Positions 1-11,811 of a DNA stretch of 64,000 bases are shown here, in pieces. The position numbers and the translations under genes are program-made. Within the stretch, counting starts at the first letter, position 1. Each line of letters opens with the position of its first letter. Source of the DNA: Macrosoma leucophasiata (Eukaryota; Arthropoda; Insecta; Lepidoptera; Hedylidae); assembly GCA_036365455.1 (NCBI GenBank), contig JAWQUS010000007.1, positions 15,578,001 to 15,642,000 of the forward strand, given 5' to 3'. The notes beneath the pieces were generated by a model. It ran no database searches. It was not told the origin of the DNA and saw only the letters and a program-made list of their open reading frames with translations.

Positions 1-264
1 CATAGCCGGCCACGTGTTACATAGACTGAAGTGTAAATTGAATTCTTAATATAATGAATGAAGATAATACAGTGAAATTAATCCTGTTTTACAAGAGAGG
101 TAGGTAAATAAGGAGATCACCAAATTTTTTTACAAATACCGTCTGTGTGAAAAAGCATAGTGGACTCCGTGACTGATGTTCTCTTATTGTTCCTCTTAGA
201 TCGTTTACTATAATGTAATATAACAAAAACTTTAGCCATAGCAACGCGTGGCCGGGTCAGCTAG
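1..264 (+). mobile_element. 3' end of a nonautonomous Helitron
   Basis: Bases 106-264 match 49264-49421 almost base for base and end in the same GC-containing tail and CTAG, followed by T. This is the 3' terminus expected of a Helitron (CTRR end, insertion before T). The 5' end is missing, either truncated or outside the window. No coding sequence is seen. Confidence 0.7.
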
Positions 265-1473
265 TTATTAGTATAGATAATGATTGTCAAATTTATATTA
301 TTTAGGCAAATGTTAGTTCAAGCAGTGCAGTCATTCAAAATTTCTCGTATCATATTAGTTAACACTTACTTAAATGCGAAATATTAATGTAAATATTTTA
401 AGAAAACATTTTTTAAAAAATTGTCCAATGTTCTAGAAAATTGGTCTACAAAGTTTTGGGCATCCCCAATCCAAATCCTCCAGCCAACTGGCAAAAATAT
501 TAGCAAGGCTTACGATATTATTTTAAATCAACTAGTCTAGTAAATGAAAAAATGGCTAGCAACATTTGATCTATTCTTAATAAGAAGCTTAATAAAAGTC
601 TGTTATTTTTAAAAGTTTTTATACGATGTCGTTTAACGTGCAAATAACGAAAATTTCGAGAAATCAGAGAAGAATTATAAGACGTTTATCTTTTTAAGGA
701 AGGTCGCAAAATAGATCGCTGTAGAGTGGTCCCCGAAGTCTTGAAAACCCCAACCCGATGCCCTCCAGCCAACTGGCAGATATTTCAACAAGACGTACGA
801 CATGGTTATAAATTGTTCCACAATCTGAACCCGTGCCGTTCTGTGTGTTCGTTTGGACGAACATTTTTTAGGTATATTGTAAGTGAAAATCATGGCGATG
901 ATTCTTCGTATATACTTCGATTCTACAAAACTTTGTAGCTGTCTTGTCAGATTTTTGTTTTTCTTCCTTAAAAATATACCTTAGTTCCTAAATGGTAATT
1001 TTAGTAACATGTCCCTTTTTTCAATAATTCTCATTATTAAGCAATATTCAATGGATTTCAATAAATGTATAATCATAACGATACTGATGGTAAGTATAAG
1101 TAGGAAATATTGCATTGTATAGACTTTGCATAAATTTTACCATTCTTGTGGCCCCACATGTTTTACCAGTATTGGAAAGTTATCCTCCTACTACTTAGCC
1201 GTAATGATAAATTAAGTACATAAAATATTGTCTACGCCTAAAAGTTCAGTCATTAGGGATTTACGTCCAGTAAACTGGCTGTATGAGAAATCGTATAAAA
1301 CAATATCTCGTTTTCTTTCGTACACTACTCTACCTATTCCAAAAACTAAGTAATCTAATTCTCATTTTATTTTTCGTTATAGGTACTATTTACTTGTTGT
1401 TGGCGATTAATTAGTCCACCTGGAATAAATGAGAGAACAGAGATGATGGTATCGTACATTGTTGAAATGAAAA
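265..1473. other. AT-rich stretch with no gene recognised
   Basis: No convincing reading frame or RNA gene. Two related segments of about 60 bases (near 455-515 and 745-805) share the phrase CCTCCAGCCAACTGGCA and similar flanks, so a small direct repeat or two fragments of one old element are present. The rest looks like unconstrained AT-rich DNA. Confidence 0.5.
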
Positions 1474-1642
1474 TCACTACTAATATTTTAAATGCGAAAG
1501 TAACTCTGCCTGTCTGTTACCTTTTCACGTCCAAAGGACTGAACCAATTTTAATGAAATTTGGTACAGAGATAGAGCTGACTTTGAGAAAGAACATAGGC
1601 TACTAAGTTATTTATAAACGTGAAGCCGCGGGCAACAGCTAG
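1474..1642 (+). mobile_element. Mini-Helitron, nonautonomous
   Basis: It starts TCACTACTAATATTTTAAAT after A and ends with a GC-rich tail, then CTAG before T. The inner part resembles the Helitron-type 5' regions at 49586 and (minus strand) 27733. It is noncoding and only 169 bases long. Ends and insertion context fit the Helitron rule; the family link rests on similarity seen by eye. Confidence 0.65.
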
Positions 1643-1984
1643 TATAAAATATATCAATGAAGCTCGGTGTTTTTACGGAGGTAACAAATTGATTATAAAT
1701 TTCATTAAATATCAGCTTGATTCAACGAAAAATCTTAATTAGGTATACACAAAACTGAATAAGTTGGAAATAATATTCAACGTCTCTGATTTGTAAACGC
1801 ATAGGTAATTTTTGAACAACCGGAAATACAATCTTGTTATTGAAAAATAAACCACCTGTAAATTACCTAATAAAACAAATACGTTTTACTTACCAACGTC
1901 TTTTAAAAGATAATGATATCGCAATTTAATATTTTTATCATGCAAAAACCAACTTTGAACCAAATGGGATAATCATTAAGATTG

Positions 1985-2730
1985 TATTTGACAGCAGCTC
2001 CGAAGATGATATACGCCACCCGCGCCCGCCACCGCCGCCCAGATAACGACCCTTATCACTACATGCTGCTTACCGTTCGTCATAAATTTTGTCACTCCGA
2101 TGAGCGGACGCAGCGAAGACCTCTTTTTTCGGCTTCTCTCCTCCGCCGAATTAACGAGCCGTGAACTCGTGTGCAACACTCCCAAGGTTCTTTTTTTCAG
2201 TCACAAACACGAAAACACACGGTAAGTAAGTACACACATACGTAACTTTACGCTATTCAATCACTACACAATTATCATTTTACGTTAGAAATACATCACA
2301 TTTTTTACATTAAACCTTATTTAGTTTAACTTAAAAAAATTACTGAAATTTCAAATTGAAAATTAAAATCACCGTAAGTTTCAAATCGAGACAAAAGTTC
2401 TCTACAAATCCGTGTACAGTTCGATGCAATAACACTGGAGCAATTCCTACGTGGAGACGGTTTGAGGTTGTTATGTTGCCGCGCTGCGTCTGAAATGTCA
2501 AACGTAGGTTCGCGAGGGATTGGGTGGAGAGCGATACCGCGGCTGGCAGCGGGTCGCAAGGCGGGCAGCTGCAGACTGCGCGGATGGCGCACGGCCCGCC
2601 GAGGCGCGAGGCGAGGCCTGCCGGCGCACGCGCCCGCCGGGGATCGATACACCCCGCCCCGACCACCAACTCGCCCGCCGGGGAGCACTCCCCCTCACAC
2701 GCATTCGTCGCGACGCGCCAACCTCACACT
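1985..2730 (+). promoter_or_regulatory. GC-rich, promoter-like region with a 5' splice-donor motif
   Basis: Two CpG-rich patches (about 1990-2160 and 2440-2730) stand out sharply from AT-rich surroundings and show none of the window's repeat families. Between them, at 2201-2231, is TTTTTTTCAG, then 21 bases, then CACACG|GTAAGTAAG, a near-perfect 5' splice donor at 2222. TTTTTTTCAGTCAC could be either a splice acceptor before a micro-exon or an arthropod initiator (TCAGT) before a short noncoding first exon. The second patch has the phrase CGCCCGCCGGGGA twice. Frames through the patches encode low-complexity Arg/Pro/Ala-rich peptides that I do not regard as protein. This is an inference from composition and motifs; the host gene is not identified. 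Confidence 0.4.
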
Positions 2731-2968
2731 TAAGACATGCTGCCTCTTATTGTGTATCTTGATTTTTTAAGTTATTCTCCGCAATCCCCTTTCATGCGCA
2801 TCTCCAATAAAAGTGTAAAAAGACTGGAAATTTTTGGCACGATCATATTGAATATTATGTTTTGGGACGATAAAAGAAGTACTTTTAAGAAATAGAACAA
2901 AATAGAATTTTCTAAGTAATAAATTTCTTCAGCCAAACTTCAAGATTTATTTATCAACTTGAGATTAT

Positions 2969-3026
2969 AAATTGTTTAACAAACGTAATTCAAATGCTAA
3001 TTTGAATTACGTTTATTAAACAATTT
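2969..3026. repeat. Near-perfect hairpin, 26-bp arms
   Basis: Arms 2969-2994 and 3001-3026 are reverse complements with one mismatch and a 6-base spacer. There are no transposon-like ends around it. It is probably an inverted micro-duplication. Confidence 0.8.
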
Positions 3027-3751
3027 AGACAACAGTTGTAGCAGTAAGTAATTGCTGCTACTCGTAACGCTCTAGGTAACGCTCATACGTGCTATAAAGT
3101 CTCGGGTTTCAATGTAGATTTATCACTAGCATGACTAAGTAATTACGGAGCGAACATTAATACCCTAAATGGCATGCAGCAGCGATGAACACCAAATGTG
3201 ACTACACCAAATGTCTAAGTTTAAACTGTAACTCCGAAGCTCCATCACCTATTACAATTACTTGTTATACGTAATACCAACCTATGTGTTTAAAAACACA
3301 TATATTTAAATAAAATAACTTAAACTTTCTCAATAGAAAAGATATTGAAACATATTTAGCGGATCTTTAAATCCGTATTGATGTTCAAATACAAGCATCT
3401 TCAATAAAAAGCTTCTTTTAAAAACAAAGGAACTAAGTGTACGAGTAAGCATTCGTGTCACATTCCATTTTTCACCGGTGTGATAGCAAAATCCCTTTTC
3501 GTTCTCAAGGAAGAGCCTAAAAAATCTCAAGAATTTCGAACTCGATTGGCTACGTTTCAACTACTGTAGACGTCAGAGCACAACGCTAGTGGTGGCTCTA
3601 AATTCTCAGTATATCTATTAAGTCAATCGCGTGCTAAATCGATTTTTTTAATGAGACCCGATCATTATAAATTTGGAATAATATGTTGTTGTAATTCGTT
3701 ATAGGCTCATTATCGTGTAGAGTCAAAAATAAAATGTATAAAACGATACAC

Positions 3752-3997
3752 TGCCTCAATAATCTAGTAGTACACTAAGTCCACTTCTGTTACGGTGGGA
3801 TCTTAAGTTCGATTACAGAGTTGAGGTTAAATGTTATTGGATGTTTTTCGGCAGTTTCCCAGAGCCATCTCTATAATATGGCATTGTGCCCGGAGATTTT
3901 TAAGGAGCTCACCACCTGGGACAGAAACGTAACTTTGTGGATTTGGATATTGATCTCTACCTACCCCTACTAAAAATGTTATATAGGCGTTAAAAAC
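3752..3997 (+). mobile_element. tRNA-derived SINE, family B (degraded)
   Basis: It aligns along its length with the better copy at 60896-61203: CTGCCTCA start, A-box-like and B-box-like (GTTCGATTAC) region, then a body including TGTGCCCGGAGAT and a tail ending near CTACCTACCCCTACT. It is degenerate and lacks a clean end. Confidence 0.6.
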
Positions 3998-4055
3998 AAT
4001 ATTTTCACTGAGGTAGAGTTCCAATGTGGACTCGAGGGTATAGGCTATTGCAAAA

Positions 4056-4182
4056 CATAACGACTCAGGGCTCAGGGGTGGCAACGTATTTACATTTTGA
4101 CCTCTGGTTTTCGTGGAGATGTCTATACGTTGCAGTCATCACTTACCATCCATGTGAATAGCATGCTGGTTTGCCTTCGTAA
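4056..4182 (+). repeat. Interspersed repeat family P, fragment
   Basis: Matches the 3' half of the family seen most fully at 24666-24947, including CATTTTGACCTCTGG and the end phrase GTTTGCC. It abuts a SINE-B copy, so old insertions are nested here. Confidence 0.6.
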
Positions 4183-4271
4183 AATCCAGACATTTCAATG
4201 TAAATGCATACACCTAAGTCCTGACGCTCCACACTCTTTGGCTACGCCGTGAAGGATTTGGCGTGAAAATA

Positions 4272-4519
4272 CATTTTTTCAAGTAACAGAGGTGACAAAC
4301 AAACATGCAGTTTACGTGGATGTTTACAGTGTTGACTACAGCTTATAGACTTGTACACGAAAACCAGAGATGAAATGCAGATTCGTTGCCACTCCTGAGC
4401 CGTTAGTCATTATGTCCTTGTGATAGTTATCACTACCATTTGGCGGCACATAGATAATATGTTCATGCCGACGCCCTCGAGTCCCTCTGGAACTGGAACA
4501 CCGGAACTCTACCACCAGT
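4272..4519 (-). repeat. Interspersed repeat family P, diverged copy
   Basis: On the plus strand it runs from a T-rich start through GACAAACAAACATGCAG to the terminal ACCACCAGT. The reverse complement begins ACTGGTGGT and ends in an A-rich tail, so the element lies on the minus strand. Confidence 0.65.
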
Positions 4520-5197
4520 AAAGTGGTAGAATATAAACATACATACCTAAGTCCTAAGCGATTATGCCTCTATCTAAATCAGACGGCCATACATTGCCAC
4601 CAATCTGACAATACTGACCGGTACGATAGTGCAAATAAGTTGATTAGGCAATAAAATTACGTGAATGTGTTTTCATTAGATTGCAATATTTTTTGCAATA
4701 ATGAATCCATCTATAGACCATCTAAATGAATTGGTTGTCCAATGACACCAACAATACGCTATGAACACTGATACGTAAAAGAAAACGTCTAACAAAGGCT
4801 TCACAGCCCGAGGATAAGCTGCGAGTTACACAATACAGACCTATTGATAAACTTAATTGGTCTTATCTCCACGTTTATTTATAGCCGAACGATCGTTTTC
4901 AGACAATTTCAATGAGAGGGGAATCAATTGGTCAGATATTGTTTTCATTTTTTTTTTTCTTCCAAGTATTTCATAATATGAATTTGTAACCTCCTGACAA
5001 TTTTAATGATTTTGCTTTTAATTTGACGTTACTCTTATTATCTTGTTAGTATCAATATTTAGGAACATTATATCACAGTCTAAAGAAAACGAACGTGATT
5101 ATATAGACTGGTTATCATATCGAACAATAACATGAAATATGTGACGCCACCATACATTGTTCAAAAGTTCAAAAAGCATTTGTCACAGCTTGAAGAA

Positions 5198-5393
5198 CCG
5201 ACGGCTGTGGGAGCAAAATGGTTACGAATGTACCGGAAGACGAAGCGTGGGCAGGCCTTTCATGAGTTGAACCAACGAATTACAGAAGATCGCAAGCAAT
5301 CGCTAGATGAGGGCGGCTCAGGACATTGTGGACATTTTACGACGTCTTTTGTCTAGTAGATGTTCTTCGACTGAAATGATGAATGATGATAAA
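5198..5393 (+). mobile_element. RTE-type LINE, 3' fragment
   Basis: It matches the last part of the RTE at 38951-40681: the region encoding the end of the reverse transcriptase protein (GRPPTRW...NRWMRAAQDL in the other copy), then the 3' UTR and GATGAT-rich tail. Here the frame is broken and only short peptide pieces remain, for example GCAATCGCTAGATGAGGGCG, which corresponds to the NRWMRA region. It is a 5'-truncated, inactive copy. Confidence 0.7.
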
Positions 5394-5591
5394 AGTAATC
5401 GTCGAATTTGATAATATTAGGATTATGGTTGTTTTAAGTATAGCTTACAATAAACATACTAAGGGAGTTGGTAAAACATACAACATTATCGAGCCCGAAT
5501 ATCATATTCAGAATATATTCAATGGTGTTTTGCTATGCGAACAGAACCCAAAAAATATTTTTATGGTATTTTTTTTTAAATTACATTACAT

Positions 5592-5889
5592 TTTTTATGT
5601 AATGGAAGTGGCAAACAACCATGCAGTTCACGTTGAAGTTAAGTGATGACTGCAGCCTATAGACACCCACACAAAGACCAAGGTCAAAATGCAGATGCGT
5701 TACCACTCCTGAGGCCTAAGATGTAAAGTCTCTGTGCCGGAAATTATAGGGCCGTACATTACCACCTGACCGGAACACGATAGTGCTGAACACTACCATT
5801 TAGCGGCAAGTATATTAGGTAATAAGTATATTAGGTAATGCGGTGGTGCCTACGCCCGCGAGCTCCGTCACTGGACCTCTACCACCAGT
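5592..5889 (-). repeat. Interspersed repeat family P, near full length
   Basis: T-rich start and ATGTAATGG, then the phrases CATGCAGTTCACGTTGA, ATTACCACCTGACCGGAAC and TAGCGGCAAGTATATTAG, ending ACCACCAGT. The reverse complement has an ACTGGTGGT start and A-rich 3' tail, like a retroposed element. The internal phrase TAAGTATATTAGGTAAT is duplicated in this copy. It does not encode protein. Confidence 0.75.
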
Positions 5890-6081
5890 GTGTAGTAACC
5901 AAAAGTTATACTCTTACACCAGCATTTGTTGTCATATTTGGGAGCGTCAGTAAATAAATTATTCTAATTATTATTCTTATGTAATAATGGACGAAAATAT
6001 GTTCTTAGGCATCCGACAATGATAATATTTGTATGTTTATCTATTGAAGATGGGTAATAAGTTTGTAATTCTGAGCATCAC

Positions 6082-6300
6082 GACGACCCGGTTAGTCGAG
6101 TGGTGTGAGATGGCCGTTTGATTCGAAGGGTCGTGGGTTCGATCCCCGCACCGGGACAAATATTTGTATGGCCTACAGATATTTGTTTCGGGTCTGGGTG
6201 TTTGTGTATGTGTTGTATGTGTACAACGGCACCCACGACACAGGTTTATACCTGCTGTGGGGCTGTGAGTGTAAGCGTATTTTATTATTTATTATTATTT
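6082..6300 (+). mobile_element. tRNA-derived SINE, family A
   Basis: The 5' part looks like a tRNA: CCCGGTTAGTCGAGTGG (A box), then GGTTCGATCCC (B box) and CACCGGGA, which can pair with CCCGGT as an acceptor stem. A unique body of about 120 bases follows, then a TATT-repeat tail. Other copies are at 8745, 47172 and (minus) 31828. Confidence 0.85.
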
Positions 6301-6466
6301 ATCAGCTTGTTTCAAACAAATCAAAATTTATTAAAATTTCGACAAACAAATACCCGTCTTATGAAAACAATACGTAAAGTAGACGTAATGTCGTTGATGA
6401 CGTAAAAACAAAAGACATCTGTAGTGCTGCCGTTTGTGGAACTGTACTAAAGGTTAAATTTTTAAT

Positions 6467-6670
6467 TCTATCTGACCCGGAAAACGTCGTTCTGCCATAC
6501 AAAAAATGTATGTTCCTTATTATTAATAATTTTAATTTAAAATAAAAAACAACATCCAGCGAGTCCTTCTATCGCAATTGGTGGGGAACAACGCGTTTGA
6601 ATGGTTTGAATTATAGTTACTTTCATACCCGCAATTTTTTGCGAGAACTTCTAAGGTATACATAATTTTA
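6467..6670 (-). repeat. Unclassified repeat related to 61381-62009
   Basis: It begins CTGACCCGGAAAACGTCGTT and continues with phrases shared with 61384-61560, including ATTTTTTGCGA.AACTTCTAA. No coding sequence. Orientation is assigned only because the better copy looks like a reversed element end. Confidence 0.5.
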
Positions 6671-8104
6671 ACACGACTGGGAGACACATATGAAGTGAAG
6701 TACTATTGCAGTGCTAGTACAGGACCGCAAGGCAAGGCAGTGAATGACGTTCTTAAACCGAAGTACGCGAAGGAAGTATTGTCACGTCACCGATAGCCGA
6801 CTCGGTGTTTTGTGGTTAAAATAAGTGTGACTACACTCGAGTCGAGGTTAACAAACTCTACTTTACTTATTCAGACTTTGATAATATACCTACATATAAA
6901 TGATTCCTTCGACATCATTTGAACAAAATTCGGTTATTCCCTTTCCTACTGGTCAGTCAATAATTATTTTGGACATTGCTATATATTTTTTTTTATTAAC
7001 GTAAGGTCCTTTTTTGAACCTTATTAAAATTACAATCTAGCCTAAAAGACTAATAAGCAATTTTATGCTAACTTAAACTTCTAATAAAATTATTTCTAAG
7101 TAAATGTCCACTGGCAATTTCTTAGTATGTCTTAAGGGCAAGTCACTTTGTTCGTGTGATTATGCAAAATAAGTAATTGCTATTAATAATATTAATAAAA
7201 AGCGCTTGAAAGTGGTTAAAAACGCAAAGCCACTAAATATAATTCTAAGTGTTACCTTTATATTCTACATTTATTTACGTAAAACAGTTAGATACCTAAT
7301 AGTAACCTGATAAGTATTCGCCTCGCGGTTAATTCGGTGTATATTTGCGCGTCACGATAGGCTCCACTCACTTATATTGTACAATGGTTGAAGCAGTTTT
7401 CACAGAAAAGCGTGTATTGTCAATCTAACTCTTCTGATCTTTGCAGCATAACTAATAGAAAAGAAACGTTGAAGATCGATTATACCTACTACCAAGACAA
7501 AATCATTTTGGTGCGGGAAAATAACCTCTAAAATTTTCTTATGTAGGTATAGATCTTAACAGTCTACTGGCACGTTAAACTTCGCGATCGATGTTTGCGT
7601 TTGCATAGTACGTAGGATAGTTAATCCTCGATGGAAGTTTTAGATCACTACTTCTTACACTTACACATCAAGTTACAGATATGGATACCTAAATTATGTG
7701 TTTAGTATGGTTCATGTAAAAAATATGTTTTATGAATAACTATAAGTACTTAGAAGAATAAAGCGATCAGAAAATAAACAGACAAAATGACACGTTTGTA
7801 TTACACAATTTTCACATAACGCCGAACGACAAACTACGAGTACATCGTAAATATTTTAAGATTCCCTCATCCATGTTCATTTATGAAAGGTAGACAGTAT
7901 AAGGTATATAGATAGCAGTATATTATTAATATCTAATTAATTGCAGGTCAGTACATTATGCATTGAGTCTTAAGCTTTTCTTGTGCATTAATGCGTTAAT
8001 CAGATAAATCTACAACAAAATATACCTCTACCATGGATACAAATATGCATGCATCCATGCCCCCTGCTTACACCATTAGGGTCTTAGCGTGAAGATTCAT
8101 TCAT
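6671..8104. other. AT-rich stretch with no gene recognised
   Basis: No long frame, RNA gene or clear repeat. Near 8057-8100 a short phrase resembles the 3' tail of the RTE at 53.5 kb (ACC.TTAGGGTC...GCGTGAAGAT). Confidence 0.45.
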
Positions 8105-8207
8105 GATTTTTATCATAGGTATATATGTAGTTATAGTATAAATAAAAATCACACAAAAATATGATTTTTACTTATACTATAACTGCTTAAATACCTATGA
8201 TAAAAAC
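8105..8207. repeat. Foldback (hairpin) repeat, ~45-bp arms
   Basis: Arms 8105-8150 and 8163-8207 are imperfect reverse complements that both carry the TATCATAGGTAT and TTATAGTATAA phrases. The 12-base loop is ACACAAAAATAT. It is a MITE-like hairpin of about 100 bases, with no target duplication recognised. Confidence 0.7.
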
Positions 8208-8744
8208 AAACACAAAAATAAATACTAGCAATTTATAGCGACGTTAATGTTTATTTAGAAATTCCCTGCCAAATATACAAACTATTCCAGTCCATGCACA
8301 TAAAAGTAAACACATACCAACCTATTTCATTTTTATGAAAAATGTTTACGTCGTGTACGTATACGGCCATCAGACACGGCCGTAAAAATCACGAAATATT
8401 CATCGTACCGCGTAAAGTTTGTATAGTCCGAGTGTGCTCTACATCTCCCCATATTACTCGTACAAAAAACCAGCACTAAACCAGAAAAAAGTTCAATTCA
8501 TCTGCCAAAGAGGAGGTATATACATAAAGCGCTATGAAGGGGTGCCCTACGGCTAAGCAATACGACCACCACGGTTACGTTGTACTATGTTGACGTATCA
8601 CGAAGGTAAACCTACATACACACCTACCTAAAACACTAGAACAAACTTCTCTTGGGTAGTTTATCTAGCACACTGAAAGTATAAAGAGCCGCCATGAAGT
8701 TCCTTTATCTTTTAAATAATAATAATACGTAACATTTTTCATTT

Positions 8745-8956
8745 GACGACCCGGTTAGTCCAGCGGTTTGAGATGACCGTTTGATTCGGAGGGTCGCGGG
8801 TTCGATCCCCGCACCGGGACAAATGTTTGTATGGCCTACAGATATTTGTTTCGGGTCTGGGTGTTTGTGTATGTGTACAATGGCACCCACGACAGGTTTA
8901 TACCTACTGTGGGGCTGTGAGTGTAAGCGTATTTTATTTTATTTATTTTATTTTTG
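8745..8956 (+). mobile_element. tRNA-derived SINE, family A
   Basis: Same structure as the copy at 6082: A box TTAGTCCAGCGG, B box GGTTCGATCCC, acceptor-like CCCGGT/ACCGGG pairing, then the same body and a TATTT-repeat tail. It lacks one of two short units (around GTTGTATGTGT) present in the 6082 copy. Confidence 0.85.
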
Positions 8957-11040
8957 TGAAGCCGTTTTATTGGTTAACAGCACATAATAATTATAATTTT
9001 TTGGACATTAATATGTGTGTGTAATATTTATTTGAATTATTTAAGCGTGTTTCATTCATTCATTTTAGAGTCTCAGCTTGAATTATTTTTAACATTTCGT
9101 AAAATTTTAGCATTGAAGTACTAGTTTTAAGTGTCAAAATATAATAAACAGTATAGCAATCGTAATTCTAAAATATTTTAATTCTGCCTCTGTATAAAGG
9201 ACATACAAAAATAGATCATTATTTAACTATGCGGTAGATCTCGAACGGAAGCAGAAACAACAACAAATATTATTTCCTCTAACTGTGTGTTATCATTTCA
9301 CAATTACGATTAGAAATAATTCACAGAACCTCTCATAGCTCAGTAAATTAACAAAACAATGAAATGAATGCAAAATCATGTAAATTCTTAAATTTTATAT
9401 ATTTTTGTTTGATAATAGCTACTGCTTACAACTTATACGTTACTTAGAAAAACGTGGCATGGATTTTGATAAATTATATACCGAGGTAACTACAATCTTG
9501 ATTGGGGCCTAAATTTGCATCCTATTGTAACTTCCATCTGAGACAATACTACATACGAACGTTAACGAAAACGAAGCCGCGGATGGACTTAGTTTAGTAA
9601 TAAACTTTTAATGAACGTCGTTATAGCCAAGCAGGAAGTAACATTTTATTCAATTTTCACGAAACGTTTCATGATGATAAGAGGTATTTAATTCACCGCT
9701 TTGTTGAAAAGTAAGGACTTTCCCTTCCGATTATATTGGTAGCAGGCAAAATAACTAAAAACTCATTAGGTAGCAGGTGTTTCGGTCGACGGCGTAATAA
9801 AACAACTTTTATTGGTTTTTCTTTAACTGGTTTCTCATCCCATCCTTCCAGCCTTTAAATATTTCAGTGTCTATAGACGACGCATGAAATGAAAATTTCT
9901 TCCCAATATTTAATAGGATTAAATAATTTTAAATGTTTTTCACGTTTGAAATATGCTAAATACAGAAATAATATTTCTTCGTATAAGCTAACAAGCTAAT
10001 TTTATTACTCCAGGTAAACCAACACCTGCTTATATTCCATACCTCTGTCGGTAAAACCTTCATAGATCAGTAATACTTTCCTTCGCTGTTACATTTATGC
10101 GCATATTTTATAACAATCTATAAAAGCAATCCCAAGTAATGGATGTTATATGCCATGTTTGTCACGCAAAAGAGTGAGCAAATAAATAGGATATTCACAT
10201 ACGCATTTGTACGATCCATTACTAAATAAATCGCATAAAATAAGGTGATAGTGCAGACAACGGTTGAAAGACTGGCTTATAAATTAGACTTAATACTTCT
10301 TATTCATAAAATGCTGTGTTCCTACCGCAGATACAAAGAGGAAAAAAATGTACAGCAGTGCTGGTCGAGATTGTGACCTCATTTAAGTTAAGTAGAATTC
10401 CGCGCTTCAGTACTTGGAAAGGTGACAGTTTTAACGGCATTTGTCGTCTCTTTGTTTGTATACACAACTTAGCAACAAATATATTAAGTAAGGCAAACGA
10501 ACCTAGACAAATAAATCTCCTATTGTGTTAGTAGTAAAGTTGAAACTACACGTTCATCGGAGATAGAATAGAACTTTCATTCTACGTACAAAATAAATAA
10601 TTTCGCCATAATGGACGGCATGGCGATCGTAAGAAGTCGCTGTAATTCGTATTTATTTATTACTATCTACTTTTACGTCAGTTAAAACTACGAAAAAACT
10701 ATTCTTTTTTTTTAGGATTCAGTAGTCTACCTTGTAGTTTCGCTAGATCTTTCTTCCATCTGTCCTCAGCTTAGCTCAGAGATTCATATGCTAGAAAGCT
10801 TAAGGTTAGCTTAATTTCAACAAAGTGGTAAAATATAATTTGTTTTGTGGTATCTACCTAAATTGGAGAGGTTTTTTTTTCAAGCATACCCTATATTGTG
10901 TGATGTATTTTTGACAGGTCTGGGAGTTTTGAAGTGTGGTTTTTTCCCGACACGCACTTGGCCGGTATTTAACTACTTCACTAGTCTATTTGTAGCTGTA
11001 GTTATGCTTGTCCTCTATTGATTGAGATTTTTTAACGGTT
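8957..11040. other. AT-rich stretch with minor repeat remnants only
   Basis: No gene recognised. Near 10905-10975 the reverse strand reads CCGGCCAAGTGCGTGTCGGG, like the end of the repeat pair at 20.4-22.5 kb. Otherwise nothing supportable. Confidence 0.45.
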
Positions 11041-11064
11041 TAGCAGCAGATAAATTAACAAAGA

Positions 11065-11102
11065 CCACCCTTCGAGCTCCATCACTGATGCTCTACCTCC
11101 AA
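11065..11102 (-). repeat. Family P terminal scrap
   Basis: CGAGCTCCATCACTGATG followed by CTCTACCTCCAA matches only the hairpin end of family P. Confidence 0.4.
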
Positions 11103-11295
11103 TTAAGTAATATGTTGATCTATAAATTGTTAGCTGTAAATAAATTAGTCCTCAACGAAGAAATAACCATTGTTGTTTTAGTTAATTAAACTGTCGGAGT
11201 AGATGTCAACAGGATATTATTAACAGCAGCTCGTAATAATAATGTTTGAAGCAAAATCTTCGACAAATTGTTTTTCCTTATAATTAAATCTGAAA

Positions 11296-11660
11296 CGCGC
11301 ATGGCCCGGCTGGTGTAGATCGTATACGATCTACTCGGTTAAGCACTACGGGCGCGGTCGTGTAGTGTGATGGGTGACCGCTAGTGACAAATTAAATGCG
11401 CGTTTCCGTGCTTCGGAGGGCACGTTAAGCCGTCGGTCCCGGTTTCTATCGATAGATAGCAGTCGTTAAACCTTGTCGCAGGCCTTATGGGCGGTTTGAA
11501 AACATCCGACAGCGGGTTGGCCACTAACCCCAACACTTCCACCAATCCGCAATGGAGCAGCGTGGTGGAGTAAGCTCCAGGCCTCCCCCCAAAAAGGGGA
11601 GAGACTCGTGCCCAGCAGTGGGACGTATAATGGGTTGCCATTATTATTATAATTATAATT
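11296..11660 (+). mobile_element. 5S-rRNA-derived SINE with RTE-like 3' end
   Basis: The first about 90 bases resemble the internal promoter part of 5S rRNA: TCGGTTAAGCACTACGGGCG, then GTAGTGTGATGGGTGACCGC (compare 5S box A GTTAAGC.ACG.CGGGC and box C GGATGGGTGACCGC). A unique body follows, then CCCAGCAGTGGGACGTA and an ATT-repeat tail. The end resembles the 3' end of the RTE at 38951-40681 (TTCAGCAGTGGACGTACTTT). Polymerase III transcription from the 5S-type promoter and mobilisation by that RTE are inferences. Confidence 0.65.
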
Positions 11661-11811
11661 AAATCTGTCCATACAACAGAATAAATGAACAATTTTGTAA
11701 CTGAATATAAAACTTTGTGATATATTATGAGGAAAAAAATTTGTACGTATAGTTTCACACGACAAAGCATGTAGCGTCAAGAACTTCTTATACATTATTT
11801 TCGTGTATGAG

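Noticed and set aside
2326..2770. Arg/Pro/Ala-rich frames in the GC-rich block
   Set aside because: Composition follows from GC content, frames exist on both strands, and none has a recognised domain.
11300..11400. Possible 5S rRNA gene
   Set aside because: Only the internal promoter part resembles 5S, the length is wrong, and it is fused to a SINE body and tail.
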